From NCBI GenBank assembly GCA_002493635.1, contig DKZL01000043.1, positions 1 through 14,279 of the forward strand: a stretch of DNA of 14,279 bases. Reading direction: 5' to 3'. A program made the position numbers and the translations under genes. Positions 1-7,158 of this stretch are shown here, in pieces (the first letter of the stretch is position 1; every line of letters starts with the position of its first letter). The notes beneath the pieces were generated by a model. That model had not been told where the DNA came from, searched no databases, and worked only from the letters and a program-made list of their open reading frames with translations. The DNA comes from Ruminococcaceae bacterium UBA7075. GTDB taxonomy: Bacteria; Bacillota; Clostridia; Oscillospirales; Acutalibacteraceae.

Positions 1-5
1 TTTTA

Positions 6-14
6 TGGTATAAT
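6..14 (+). promoter_or_regulatory. Extended -10 promoter element for the DUF975/CmpB gene
   Basis: TGGTATAAT at 6-14 is a perfect extended -10 element (TGn plus TATAAT). It predicts a transcription start near position 20 and a leader of about 30 bases before the ATG at 54. The -35 region lies outside the window, so it cannot be judged. A second TATAAT at 26-31 lacks a TGn extension and a good -35 partner. Confidence 0.55.
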
Positions 15-53
15 AATCTCATAACTATAATATTTTTTGTGTAAGGAGGTATT

Positions 54-1910
54 ATGTTTAGCCGAAAAAATTTAAAAACCTGTTCAAGGTTAAATCTTAA
101 AAATCATTACGGTATATTTGTTATTGCTTGTCTGCTTGCCGCTTTTTTGGGGGTTGCTTACAGCGGTACATTAACTGCAATTCAATCATTTTCTTCAGCA
201 GACATTGAAAGCAGTGTTTCAGATAATATCAGAACAAACCTCGGAACAGATTTTGCATCCGTACTTGACGAATTGCTGAACGATAATTTCAGTAATGCTG
301 AGAACATTGCAAATGACAGCATACAAAAAGAAGACAAGAATTATCACGGACTTGAAATCGGTCACAGACGAGGAGTTTTAGCTTCGATTGTGAACAAGGT
401 TTCATCAGGTTCATTTTTGATAACAATATATTCGGCTATTAATAAAATGGTCGGCTCCCAGAATATTGCATATATAATATTTTCAATGCTTGTTTTAGTT
501 GCAATGTTTTTATTCTGGACTTTGTTCATTAATACATATAATGTCATCTACAGGAGATTATTTATGGAGGGCAGAATATACGAAAAAGTCCCCATACAGA
601 GATTCCTGTATTTATATAAAGGAAAAAGACTGATAAAATCAGCACATACATTGCTGCTGACTTCGGTTTTTAAGTTCCTTTGGGATTTGACAATAATCGG
701 CGGAATTATCAAGTATTATTCATACTTTATGGTACCTTATATTGTTGCTGAAAACCCGAATATCAAACCGCTTGACGCAATTAATCTTTCAAGAAAAATG
801 ATGAAAGGACATAAATGGGAATGTTTCGTTCTTGATTTATCATTCATCGGTTGGGATATACTCGGATTCTTAACGATTGGATTATTGTCGCTTTTCTTTG
901 TAAATCCATACAAAGAAGCTGTATATTGCGAATATTATGCATATATCAGAAAGCTTGCAATAAAAGAGAATATTGAAAATTCAGATATGCTAAATGATGT
1001 GTACCTATATAAAAAAGCAACTAACAAAAAAATAAAGGACACATACAGCGATATTATTGAGCTTATGGAAAAGCCTATTCCTACCTTTGCACAACGTAAA
1101 GGATTCTGGAAGTTTATGACTGACTTTTTTGGTATTATTCCTTCAAATGACAAATCAGAACAGGAATATGTTGAATATAAAGAGCGGATTTTAAAAATAA
1201 AGTCCTATAAGATGTATCTGGACGGCAGGACTTATCCGGCTCGTCTTTATCCTGAGGCAGAAAAGGAAAAGGACAAAAAACTCGAATTTTTGCATTATAC
1301 ACGTTACTATTCTGTATGTTCACTTATTTTGATATTCTTTACAATATGTATTTTCGGATTTTTATGGGAAGTCAGCCTTAATCTTATAATTGAAGGCAGC
1401 TTTGCAAAAAAAGGTATGCTTCACGGACCATGGCTTCCAATATACGGAAGCGGCAGCATAATGATACTCACTGTTCTCAATAAGCTGAGATCAAAGCCCG
1501 TACTCGAATTCAGTGCTGCTGTTGTTCTCTGCGGTGTTGTTGAATATTTTACGTCTGTTATACTTGAAGCTACGCACGACGGTCAGATGTGGTGGGATTA
1601 CAGCGGATACTTCATCAACCTTAACGGAAGAATCTGTGCAGAGGGTTTGTTGCTGTTCGGCATAGGCGGTATTGTAATAGTATATTTTGCCGCTCCCCTG
1701 CTTGACAACTTAGTGCGCAAAATACCTAAGAAAATTGTTCTTCCCGTCTGTATAGCACTTTTACTGTTTTTCCTCACAGATGTCGGATACTCGTCGCTGC
1801 ATCCAAACACAGGTAAAGGTATTACCGATTATGACAGCGGCAAAAGTCAACAGATTATAGAAACATCACCCTTAGAAGCTGAAACATATAATATAATGTC
1901 TGATGAATAA
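54..1910 (+). CDS. DUF975-CmpB fusion membrane protein (putative ABC-transporter type IV family)
   Basis: This 618-residue polytopic membrane protein has two recognisable modules. Residues about 1-300 look like DUF975: a basic N-terminus, several hydrophobic helices, and the family signature around 226-290 (PYIVAENPN, then LSRKMMKGHKW, then the SFIGWDILGFLT helix and a final NPYKEAVYCEYY). Residues about 418-580 look like the CmpB family (Pfam ABC_trans_CmpB): GMLHGPWLPIYGSG at 454-467, VVEY at 495-498, WWDYS at 513-517 and NLNGRIC at 522-528. A charged, probably cytoplasmic linker of about 115 residues joins them. The molecular function of both families is poorly defined; the 'ABC transporter' name is historical and no ATPase is encoded nearby. 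The start is firm: AAGGAGGT at 43-50 sits three bases before ATG. The gene is monocistronic here, being followed by a hairpin and then convergent genes. Confidence 0.85.
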   Translation: MFSRKNLKTCSRLNLKNHYGIFVIACLLAAFLGVAYSGTLTAIQSFSSADIESSVSDNIRTNLGTDFASVLDELLNDNFSNAENIANDSIQKEDKNYHGLEIGHRRGVLASIVNKVSSGSFLITIYSAINKMVGSQNIAYIIFSMLVLVAMFLFWTLFINTYNVIYRRLFMEGRIYEKVPIQRFLYLYKGKRLIKSAHTLLLTSVFKFLWDLTIIGGIIKYYSYFMVPYIVAENPNIKPLDAINLSRKMMKGHKWECFVLDLSFIGWDILGFLTIGLLSLFFVNPYKEAVYCEYYAYIRKLAIKENIENSDMLNDVYLYKKATNKKIKDTYSDIIELMEKPIPTFAQRKGFWKFMTDFFGIIPSNDKSEQEYVEYKERILKIKSYKMYLDGRTYPARLYPEAEKEKDKKLEFLHYTRYYSVCSLILIFFTICIFGFLWEVSLNLIIEGSFAKKGMLHGPWLPIYGSGSIMILTVLNKLRSKPVLEFSAAVVLCGVVEYFTSVILEATHDGQMWWDYSGYFINLNGRICAEGLLLFGIGGIVIVYFAAPLLDNLVRKIPKKIVLPVCIALLLFFLTDVGYSSLHPNTGKGITDYDSGKSQQIIETSPLEAETYNIMSDE

Positions 1911-1935
1911 TTCAGAATCATAGAAATCAAATAGT

Positions 1936-1967
1936 ATGGGCGATGGTCGCTGTGAACCATCGCCCAT
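1936..1967. terminator. Bidirectional hairpin between convergent genes
   Basis: A perfect 12-bp inverted repeat (ATGGGCGATGGT and its complement) encloses an 8-base loop. It lies 25 bases after the stop of the plus-strand membrane protein and 22 bases after the stop of the minus-strand DUF3006 gene. Neither side has a strong uninterrupted T-run (TGCTTTACT on the plus strand, ACTATTTGATTT on the minus strand), so termination efficiency is uncertain, but the position between convergent genes fits a shared terminator. Confidence 0.65.
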
Positions 1968-1989
1968 TGCTTTACTCTGCAATTACAAA

Positions 1990-2208
1990 TTATTCCTCAA
2001 ATCGATTGCTCATTAAATCCCTGATATGCCTTTTTCTGTTTTCCGTTTCTTCATCATCAAGAAAATAACTGCCGTCAGCAAACTCAAGAATATCTCCCTC
2101 TTTTATGTTCTTCGGAAGAGATGATACATCAAGATTTACCATTTCACCGTTTTCACATTCAAGGACAGCCTTGCCCTCTTCAATTCTGTCTATTGTAAAT
2201 TTTTTCAT
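1990..2208 (-). CDS. DUF3006 domain-containing protein
   Basis: This small acidic protein of 72 residues matches the DUF3006 pattern. It opens with a short beta-rich stretch (KKFTIDRIEEGKAVLE), continues with a loop and a second strand ending in LPKNIKEGDILEF, and closes with a charged helical tail containing DDEETENRKRHIRDLM. No catalytic residues or membrane segments are visible. GGAGG lies five bases before the ATG. It is the last gene of a two-gene unit: the upstream metallo-beta-lactamase-fold gene ends only 12 bases before it. DUF3006 genes are commonly found next to ComEC-like hydrolases, so the pairing supports both calls. The molecular role of DUF3006 is unknown. Confidence 0.8.
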   Translation of the reverse strand: MKKFTIDRIEEGKAVLECENGEMVNLDVSSLPKNIKEGDILEFADGSYFLDDEETENRKRHIRDLMSNRFEE

Positions 2209-2220
2209 ACATACCTCCGC

Positions 2221-3114
2221 TTATTTTTCAGTAGTAACACTATAATTGCGTGAACCGTCAGAAGTGATTTTAATTGTACCCTGAAGGTCTGTTCTGTAAT
2301 ATTCAACATTAAATTCATTTAATAAACTGACAGCTTCCTCGTGCGGATGACCGTAGTCATTATCAATACCACAGGAAATTACGGCGTACTCCGGATTCAC
2401 TTCTTCAAGAAATTCTTCGGTTGTGGATGTTCGGCTGCCGTGATGACCAACCTTGAGCACATCAGCCGACATATCGGCTGTGACTGTGCTTAGCTCTTCT
2501 TTTTCAGCGTCCCCGATAAAAAGATAAGAGTCACTTTCATATGTTATCTTAATAATAATTGAGCAGTTATTTAACTCGCCTTCGTCAATCTCTACGGGTG
2601 CAAGAATATCAACGTTTAAATCTTCTTCGTCAACTATGCTCATACCTGCCCTTGCAGATTTAATTTTCATTCCTTTTTCCTGAACTGCCTCCAAAAGACG
2701 TTCATACGTTTTTGTTGTCGTGGAAACTTTCGGCATATAAATACTGCCAATGTCCATATTGCTGACAATATAATCCATTGAACCAATGTGGTCAGCGTGC
2801 GGATGCGTTGCAATAAGATAGTCAATTGTATCATAGCCGGTGCTTATTATGTAGTTTTCAATATATTCACCCTTGTTTGCAATTCCTGCGTCAATAAGCA
2901 TACACTCGTGATTTGGAAGTTCAATAAAAATTGAATCACCCTGCCCTATATCAATAAAATGTGCAGAAATATTATCAGCATACACACTGCCAACATTATT
3001 TTCGTTCAGGTAATAATCAAAAAGATTCTCCACCGAACAGGCACAAAGCGTTGTTGTACAGACAGCAAACAAAAGCACAACCTTTATGAAAATATTAAGT
3101 TTAGATTTTATCAA
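2221..3114 (-). CDS. Secreted ComEC-like metallo-beta-lactamase-fold hydrolase (probable lipoprotein)
   Basis: This 297-residue protein looks like the detached C-terminal hydrolase domain of ComEC/Rec2 without the membrane channel. Residues 1-25 form a signal peptide with a basic start and a hydrophobic core; LCAC at 23-26 is a plausible lipobox, so Cys26 may be lipidated and the enzyme held outside the membrane. The fold is shown by HFIDIGQGDS (52-61), LIDAG (73-77), the metal-binding motif HPHADH (104-109), GDAE (201-204), GHHGS (223-227) and YGHPH (254-258). Family members are thought to act on phosphodiester substrates such as nucleic acids; the substrate here is inferred, not shown. Translation appears to start at TTG: GGGAGG lies about six bases upstream and no in-frame ATG fits. 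The DUF3006 gene follows after 12 bases and both should be transcribed from the promoter at 3144-3172. Confidence 0.85.
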   Translation of the reverse strand: MIKSKLNIFIKVVLLFAVCTTTLCACSVENLFDYYLNENNVGSVYADNISAHFIDIGQGDSIFIELPNHECMLIDAGIANKGEYIENYIISTGYDTIDYLIATHPHADHIGSMDYIVSNMDIGSIYMPKVSTTTKTYERLLEAVQEKGMKIKSARAGMSIVDEEDLNVDILAPVEIDEGELNNCSIIIKITYESDSYLFIGDAEKEELSTVTADMSADVLKVGHHGSRTSTTEEFLEEVNPEYAVISCGIDNDYGHPHEEAVSLLNEFNVEYYRTDLQGTIKITSDGSRNYSVTTEK

Positions 3115-3143
3115 ATTAGCCCTCCCCCATTTATACTGTTATA

Positions 3144-3172
3144 AGTATAACATATTATGTAGAAAACAACAA
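3144..3172 (-). promoter_or_regulatory. Promoter for the MBL-fold hydrolase / DUF3006 operon
   Basis: Read on the minus strand, TTGTTG (3172-3167) is followed after exactly 17 bases by TATACT (3149-3144), and a TG one base before the -10 gives an extended -10 (TGTTATACT). Transcription should begin near 3137, about 23 bases before the TTG start, leaving room for the GGGAGG site. It lies in the gap after the dockerin gene, so the hydrolase can be expressed independently of it. Confidence 0.7.
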
Positions 3173-3218
3173 GAACACTACGAAAACATAATGTCCTTGT
3201 TAACAAAGTTTTATGAAT

Positions 3219-3962
3219 CTACTTTTTAAAAATATCTTTTTGAAGATCAGTAACATCCTCAATATTAATTTCCTTGTCTTTATTATAATCCGTAGCATAC
3301 AGCGCATATGATGCCTCGTCATCATCTGCAAGTTCCAAATCACCTGCAAGATAGTGCTGCATCAGTTCAGCGTCTTTAATATCGGTAACACCGTCAAAGT
3401 TTAAATCTTTCATATTAGAAGGTACTTTACCGTCAACAAGCACAAAATCAACATACGGATTATTTTCCATAAGTTTAACAGCGTAATCATTTTCAGCCTC
3501 AAAAATAAATATTCCTGCCGTATCAAGCTGTTTTTCAAACTTTATTTTTTTATCACTGACACTTTTGACAAAATTGGGTGATTTTTCATTTTTAATACCC
3601 ACTTTTTTCATATAAGAATCAAAATCGCCGATAAATTCCATGGCATAATCATTGTCCGATAAAAATTCATCAAAATCTACATGGTGAGATAAAATGTACA
3701 ATCCACCCATTGTAAGCACATATGGACTTGTAATATCTACGCCTGAGTAAACGGCAATTTTACTAGAAGTTTTCTGCGGATTGCTCTTCATACTCATTTT
3801 TGTATAGCCATTAATTATGCTGTATCCAAGAGCCATTCCATCCTCGCTGATGTATTCATCATCAAAGGCGGACGCTCCTAAAGTGCTGATACCTGTAAGT
3901 GATAAAGAGACAGCCGTGCATAAGAATATTGATATGATACAATTTTTTAGTTTTTTTCTCAT
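3219..3962 (-). CDS. Secreted dockerin-domain protein with uncharacterised N-terminal region
   Basis: This 247-residue exported protein has a clear signal peptide (basic MRKKLKN, hydrophobic core, cleavage probably after ASA at 30-32). Residues about 33-180 match nothing I recognise; no glycosidase or protease motif is visible. Residues 186-247 form a type I-like dockerin: two calcium-loop repeats, DLNFDGVTDIKD (186-197) and DYNKDKEINIED (225-236), each followed by a helix. The first is canonical (DxNxDG); the second has Lys instead of the usual Gly after the third Asp. Dockerins bind cohesin modules on scaffoldins or at the cell surface; no cohesin is encoded here. The ATG has GGAGG at good spacing. 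The gene starts 52 bases after the BrkB-like gene and may share its transcript. It could belong to a non-cellulosomal surface complex; that is inference. Confidence 0.82.
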   Translation of the reverse strand: MRKKLKNCIISIFLCTAVSLSLTGISTLGASAFDDEYISEDGMALGYSIINGYTKMSMKSNPQKTSSKIAVYSGVDITSPYVLTMGGLYILSHHVDFDEFLSDNDYAMEFIGDFDSYMKKVGIKNEKSPNFVKSVSDKKIKFEKQLDTAGIFIFEAENDYAVKLMENNPYVDFVLVDGKVPSNMKDLNFDGVTDIKDAELMQHYLAGDLELADDDEASYALYATDYNKDKEINIEDVTDLQKDIFKK

Positions 3963-4014
3963 AAAATAACCTCCGTTCCGATAATTTTAGTATCACCGAA
4001 AAGGAGGAAAAAAT

Positions 4015-4923
4015 TTATGCTTTTTTCTTTTTACAAATCCGCTTTACCACATTTCTTAAATGAAAACATTTGAATTTATTATGATATACATAGTTTATCT
4101 CGGCACAAATCATAAGGATAACCATACAAAAGTATATCCAAATCATAATTACAGCAAGGCGTGTAAGACCTCCGTAAATACTGAATCCGTTGAAATCATC
4201 AACATAAATTGATATTACGAGCGACAGCACAAACCAACTTATTGTGCACATAAACGCACCGGGCAGCTGACTTTTTATTCCGTACTCTTTGCGCTGTTTA
4301 CGCTTCATATTGGGGAAATTACGATAGAGCATAGCCAGAAGAATAATCAGGCTCACAAAAATAATCAGATAACGCAGATTAAAAATTACCGTTACAAAAT
4401 CCGGTAGTCCGTCAAGAAAAGGCTTTAAAAAATTACTGATTGTGTCTCCGAGAACTAAAATAATGAGCAAAGCTAATATGATTGCAAACAATATAACTGT
4501 GTATATCATTGCTCTGATTCGCAAAAACAGCCAGTTACGGTTTTCATAGGCATCATAAACACGGTTTAGCCCGTTTGTGATTGCGTGAATACCTTGAGAT
4601 GCCGACCAGAGTGTAACGATGAGTGAAACAAATGAAATGCCCATTGCACTTTGATATGCAGCATCAAGATAATCCGTGATTTGGTCAATCATTTTGGGTG
4701 CAAAAATCCCCGACAGTCCCTGCTCGACTAATTCAATCGGAATATTGAGGTTTTGAAACAGCGACACAATAAACATTGAAAGCGGTACTGCCGAAAGTAT
4801 AATAAAAAAAGCCGATTGACCCGCTATTGCAAACACATTGTCGTGGTTGCATTTGCTGATTATCGGGTCATATTTATCAAGAATTTTTCGGACAAGACCA
4901 ACTATCCGTATAATAAAATTCAT
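4015..4923 (-). CDS. YihY/virulence factor BrkB family membrane protein
   Basis: This 302-residue integral membrane protein has about six transmembrane segments and the family's conserved blocks: AGQSAFFIILSAVPL (34-48), WSASQGIHAITNGLNRVY (106-123), a long hydrophobic hairpin at 139-159, the PGAFMCTISWFV segment near 221-232, YGGLTRLAVIMIWIY (250-264) and the closing CAEIN (273-277). Length and order are normal for the family, and the C-terminus is strongly basic (KRICKKKKA), as expected for a cytoplasmic tail. The family was once annotated as ribonuclease BN in error; its real function is unsettled, with transport or envelope roles suggested. The ATG is preceded by AGGA about ten bases upstream. 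A secreted dockerin gene follows after 52 bases. No convincing promoter was found in the AT-rich 70 bases upstream. Confidence 0.88.
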   Translation of the reverse strand: MNFIIRIVGLVRKILDKYDPIISKCNHDNVFAIAGQSAFFIILSAVPLSMFIVSLFQNLNIPIELVEQGLSGIFAPKMIDQITDYLDAAYQSAMGISFVSLIVTLWSASQGIHAITNGLNRVYDAYENRNWLFLRIRAMIYTVILFAIILALLIILVLGDTISNFLKPFLDGLPDFVTVIFNLRYLIIFVSLIILLAMLYRNFPNMKRKQRKEYGIKSQLPGAFMCTISWFVLSLVISIYVDDFNGFSIYGGLTRLAVIMIWIYFCMVILMICAEINYVYHNKFKCFHLRNVVKRICKKKKA

Positions 4924-4993
4924 TTGCTCACATCCTGTATTAGAATATGTAAAAAATTAAATATATATGTAAGTTTAATTAATAAATAGAGTA

Positions 4994-5034
4994 ACCCGAA
5001 GATTATCCTTAACATAAAAAGTTAATCTTCGGGT
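4994..5034 (-). terminator. Hairpin downstream of the B6/radical SAM operon
   Basis: A perfect 12-bp inverted repeat (ACCCGAAGATTA and its complement) encloses a 17-base AT-rich loop. It lies 22 bases after the stop of the radical SAM gene and 70 bases upstream of the BrkB-like gene. On the minus strand the stem is followed by TACTCTATTTATT, an interrupted T-rich stretch, so it is a reasonable but not textbook terminator. Confidence 0.6.
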
Positions 5035-5056
5035 CTGTTTGATTAAATAGTAAAAA

Positions 5057-5668
5057 TTAATTGCTGAATTTTCTGACACGGAGTATAATATCCAAATCAT
5101 CTGCAATCTTCTGACACTTTGCTATCTCTTCTTCGCCAATCACATCAACAACAGAAAGCTTTACGTCATCGGTGTATTTTTTACATCTGCTTGCAAAATC
5201 AAGCATTGCAGAGTACGATTTAATTCCGAATTTCGGACGAACTACCTTGTTGTACTCCTCTTCGTTTGAACAGTTAAGGCTGATTGAAACCGCATCAACA
5301 TTTTGGCAAAGTTCCTCTGAAATGTCACGCTCATTAATCAGACTGCCAAGACCATTTGTATTGACCCTGATTTTGATATTCATTTTGTTTCTGATATACT
5401 GCGCAACCTTTATCAGCAAATCAAATGCGTTTGTAGGCTCGCCGTAGCCACAGAATATAACTTCATTGTATCCTGTAAAATCAAAGTTGTCAATCGCATT
5501 TTTTACTTCGTCAAAATCAGGGTTATGCTCAAGCCAAAGGTTATCTGCGCTGCCTATTGCATTTTTCTGACTGCGAATACAAAAAGTACACGCACAAGGG
5601 CATTTGTTCGTGATGTTGAGATATACGTTATCTTTGTATGTATATAGAATATCTTTCAAATTTTCCAT
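5057..5668 (-). CDS. TatD family-associated-type radical SAM protein
   Basis: This compact 203-residue radical SAM protein carries the iron-sulphur ligand motif CxxxCxxC at Cys23, Cys27 and Cys30 (with an extra Cys25 between the first two), and the SAM-binding GYGEP at 74-78. The start LYTYKDNVYLNITNKCP and the LWLEHNP segment (44-50) resemble the short radical SAM family usually annotated as 'TatD family-associated'; its reaction is unknown. There is no extra iron-sulphur (SPASM) domain. GGAGG lies five bases before ATG. It is the third gene of a run, 23 bases after the ECF S-component, which itself follows a B6 kinase by one base. The usual partner, a TatD nuclease, is not in the window, so the link to vitamin B6 is only by operon position. 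Confidence 0.83.
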   Translation of the reverse strand: MENLKDILYTYKDNVYLNITNKCPCACTFCIRSQKNAIGSADNLWLEHNPDFDEVKNAIDNFDFTGYNEVIFCGYGEPTNAFDLLIKVAQYIRNKMNIKIRVNTNGLGSLINERDISEELCQNVDAVSISLNCSNEEEYNKVVRPKFGIKSYSAMLDFASRCKKYTDDVKLSVVDVIGEEEIAKCQKIADDLDIILRVRKFSN

Positions 5669-5691
5669 ACTATCCTCCGTAAAAACAAAAA

Positions 5692-6252
5692 TTATTTTGC
5701 TTTATAAAGTCTTTTCTTAAAGTTCATAGCATCAAGACCTGCACCGAGTGCTAAAAAGATTATAGCTCCGATTCCAGGCTGGAGATACCACGTTGCAAGC
5801 TCAGCAATTGCAGCCGGAAAATCATAGAGCAGACCATTTGCTACAAAATAGCCTCCGACTGTTACGATTGTTGTAGGAATTAACATTAAAATAATCGGAA
5901 GTGAAAGGATTTTTTCATCCTTACCACGTTTTTTAAGAAAATGTCTGCATACAACAAAAGGAATAACATTAATCGCCTTAATTATCGCAGTAGGAATTGC
6001 CCAGATTGCATAACCTGAAAGCAAATCGGCAAGAGCTCCTCCTATCGCAGATGCAATAATTGCAAAAGGAGCAGGCAAAATAGATGACGCAAGATATATC
6101 ATTGAGTCACCTGCGTGTGAATAACCAAGTGCCGTAGGAATTTTGATAAATGCTGTTGTCACTGTTATAAGTGCAGCAAACATCGCAGAAATTGCAATCA
6201 TCTTAACATCTGTCTGCGCTCTTAGTGTATTTTTTGCTGCTGTATTTTTCAT
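5692..6252 (-). CDS. ECF transporter S-component, probably for vitamin B6 vitamers
   Basis: This 186-residue membrane protein has five or six hydrophobic helices (about 18-38, 47-75, 84-104, 117-139 and 158-174) and the look of ECF substrate-binding S-components. The N-terminal helix carries small residues (ISAMFAALITV) for docking to the ECF energising module, followed by GYSHAGDSMIYLAS (43-56), a typical substrate-site loop, and GGALADLLSGY (71-81). The energising T and A subunits are not encoded nearby, as expected for group II ECF transporters with a shared module. Substrate assignment rests on context: the start lies one base past the stop of a pyridoxal/pyridoxamine kinase, implying tight coupling and trapping of the imported vitamer by phosphorylation. 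PdxU/PdxU2-type S-components have been predicted in such settings. Another substrate cannot be excluded. GGGGGAG precedes ATG. Confidence 0.82.
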   Translation of the reverse strand: MKNTAAKNTLRAQTDVKMIAISAMFAALITVTTAFIKIPTALGYSHAGDSMIYLASSILPAPFAIIASAIGGALADLLSGYAIWAIPTAIIKAINVIPFVVCRHFLKKRGKDEKILSLPIILMLIPTTIVTVGGYFVANGLLYDFPAAIAELATWYLQPGIGAIIFLALGAGLDAMNFKKRLYKAK

Positions 6253-6253
6253 T

Positions 6254-7111
6254 TTATTCTCCCCCTATATCAGCAAGTGTGTAAAGATATTTTTCATAAT
6301 TTATGCCGTCATTTCGGTCATATGGACTTTGAATTGTGTCAATAACGGATTTTTCAATGAATTCAGACGCCTTTTTTACAGCACCGACAAGGTCAAGACC
6401 ATTAAGCAGAGAACCGCAAATTATAGACGCCATAAGATCTCCTGTGCCTGAAAAACCGTTGCCGTATTGTTCAGCACCAATAAATGACGGCTGTTTACCC
6501 TTTGAAAAAACTCCGTTATAAAGCTTATTATCAGTATTTATGCCTGTTATCACGAGCTGCTGATCGTTTTTTCTAAGGTATGACATTGCAAGGTCTGATA
6601 TTTTCTCAAGGTATAAATCGCCTTTCTCAAAGGCTATAAGGCTTTCATAATCAGTATCAGTAAGGATACAAAACTCCGTCAGATTAGGAGTGATAACGTC
6701 TGCTGATTTTGCAAGTGAGCAGATTTTATCGCATATTGACTTGGTATATGTAGCATATGAACTTCCGTTATCACCCATTACAGGGTCAACAAGAATGAGT
6801 GTATCTTTTGTTCTGAATCTGCCTATAAACTCAAAGATAATATCTATTTGCCTTTCACCCGAAACAAACCCCGAATAAATTGCGTCAAAGTTTTTTCCGA
6901 GCATTTGCCACATTTCAGCATAGTTTGGCATTGCATCTGTCATATCAACAGACCGAAAATCCTTGTATCCTGTCTGATTTGTAAGCACTGCTGTCGGCAT
7001 AGGACAAGGCTCAACTCCCATAACCGACAAAACAGAGATTGCGGCTGTAAGAGAGCATTTGCCAAAACCCGACAAGTCATTTATGACTGCAACTCTTTTG
7101 ATACTAATCAC
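6254..7111 (-). CDS. Pyridoxal/pyridoxamine kinase (ribokinase superfamily)
   Basis: The enzyme phosphorylates B6 vitamers with ATP in the cytoplasm. The N-terminal strand KRVAVINDLSGFGKC, the PMPTAVLTNQTGY segment, DPVMGDNG, the VITPNLTE block and GTGD near the C-terminus (catalytic Asp222 or 225 depending on start) are typical of the PdxK/PdxY branch; it resembles the clostridial 'pyridoxamine kinase' group rather than ThiD. The start is problematic. The frame is open from GTG at 7177, but that codon lies just upstream of the predicted -10 box and adds over 20 atypical residues. GTG at 7111 (used here, 285 residues) lacks a spaced ribosome binding site. The only good site, GGGGTGAT, is placed for ATC at 7102, giving a product starting MKRVAVINDLSGFG as relatives do. 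It is the first gene of the B6 unit; the ECF gene follows after one base. Confidence 0.85.
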   Translation of the reverse strand: MISIKRVAVINDLSGFGKCSLTAAISVLSVMGVEPCPMPTAVLTNQTGYKDFRSVDMTDAMPNYAEMWQMLGKNFDAIYSGFVSGERQIDIIFEFIGRFRTKDTLILVDPVMGDNGSSYATYTKSICDKICSLAKSADVITPNLTEFCILTDTDYESLIAFEKGDLYLEKISDLAMSYLRKNDQQLVITGINTDNKLYNGVFSKGKQPSFIGAEQYGNGFSGTGDLMASIICGSLLNGLDLVGAVKKASEFIEKSVIDTIQSPYDRNDGINYEKYLYTLADIGGE

Positions 7112-7158
7112 CCCACAAAGTGTACTGCATACAATTAAATATTTAATCTGTTTTTTAA

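Noticed and set aside
3219..3962. Dockerin gene as evidence of a cellulosome locus
   Set aside because: No cohesin, scaffoldin or carbohydrate-active enzyme is encoded in the window; one dockerin alone does not show a cellulosome.
4001..4019. Strong plus-strand ribosome binding site (AAGGAGG) before an ATG at 4017
   Set aside because: The frame runs only 17 codons, antisense to the end of the BrkB-like gene.
5172..5447. Plus-strand open frame of 91 codons inside the radical SAM gene
   Set aside because: No ribosome binding site and no recognisable protein; it is the antisense shadow of a well-supported gene.
6143..6451. Plus-strand open frame of 102 codons across the ECF/kinase junction
   Set aside because: Antisense to two well-supported genes, with no family resemblance and no promoter or ribosome binding site.
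7104..7130. Eight-residue leader peptide (ATG at 7130, stop TAG at 7104) ahead of the kinase
   Set aside because: No ribosome binding site precedes its ATG and the peptide has no run of codons typical of attenuation; its end near the ATC may be chance.
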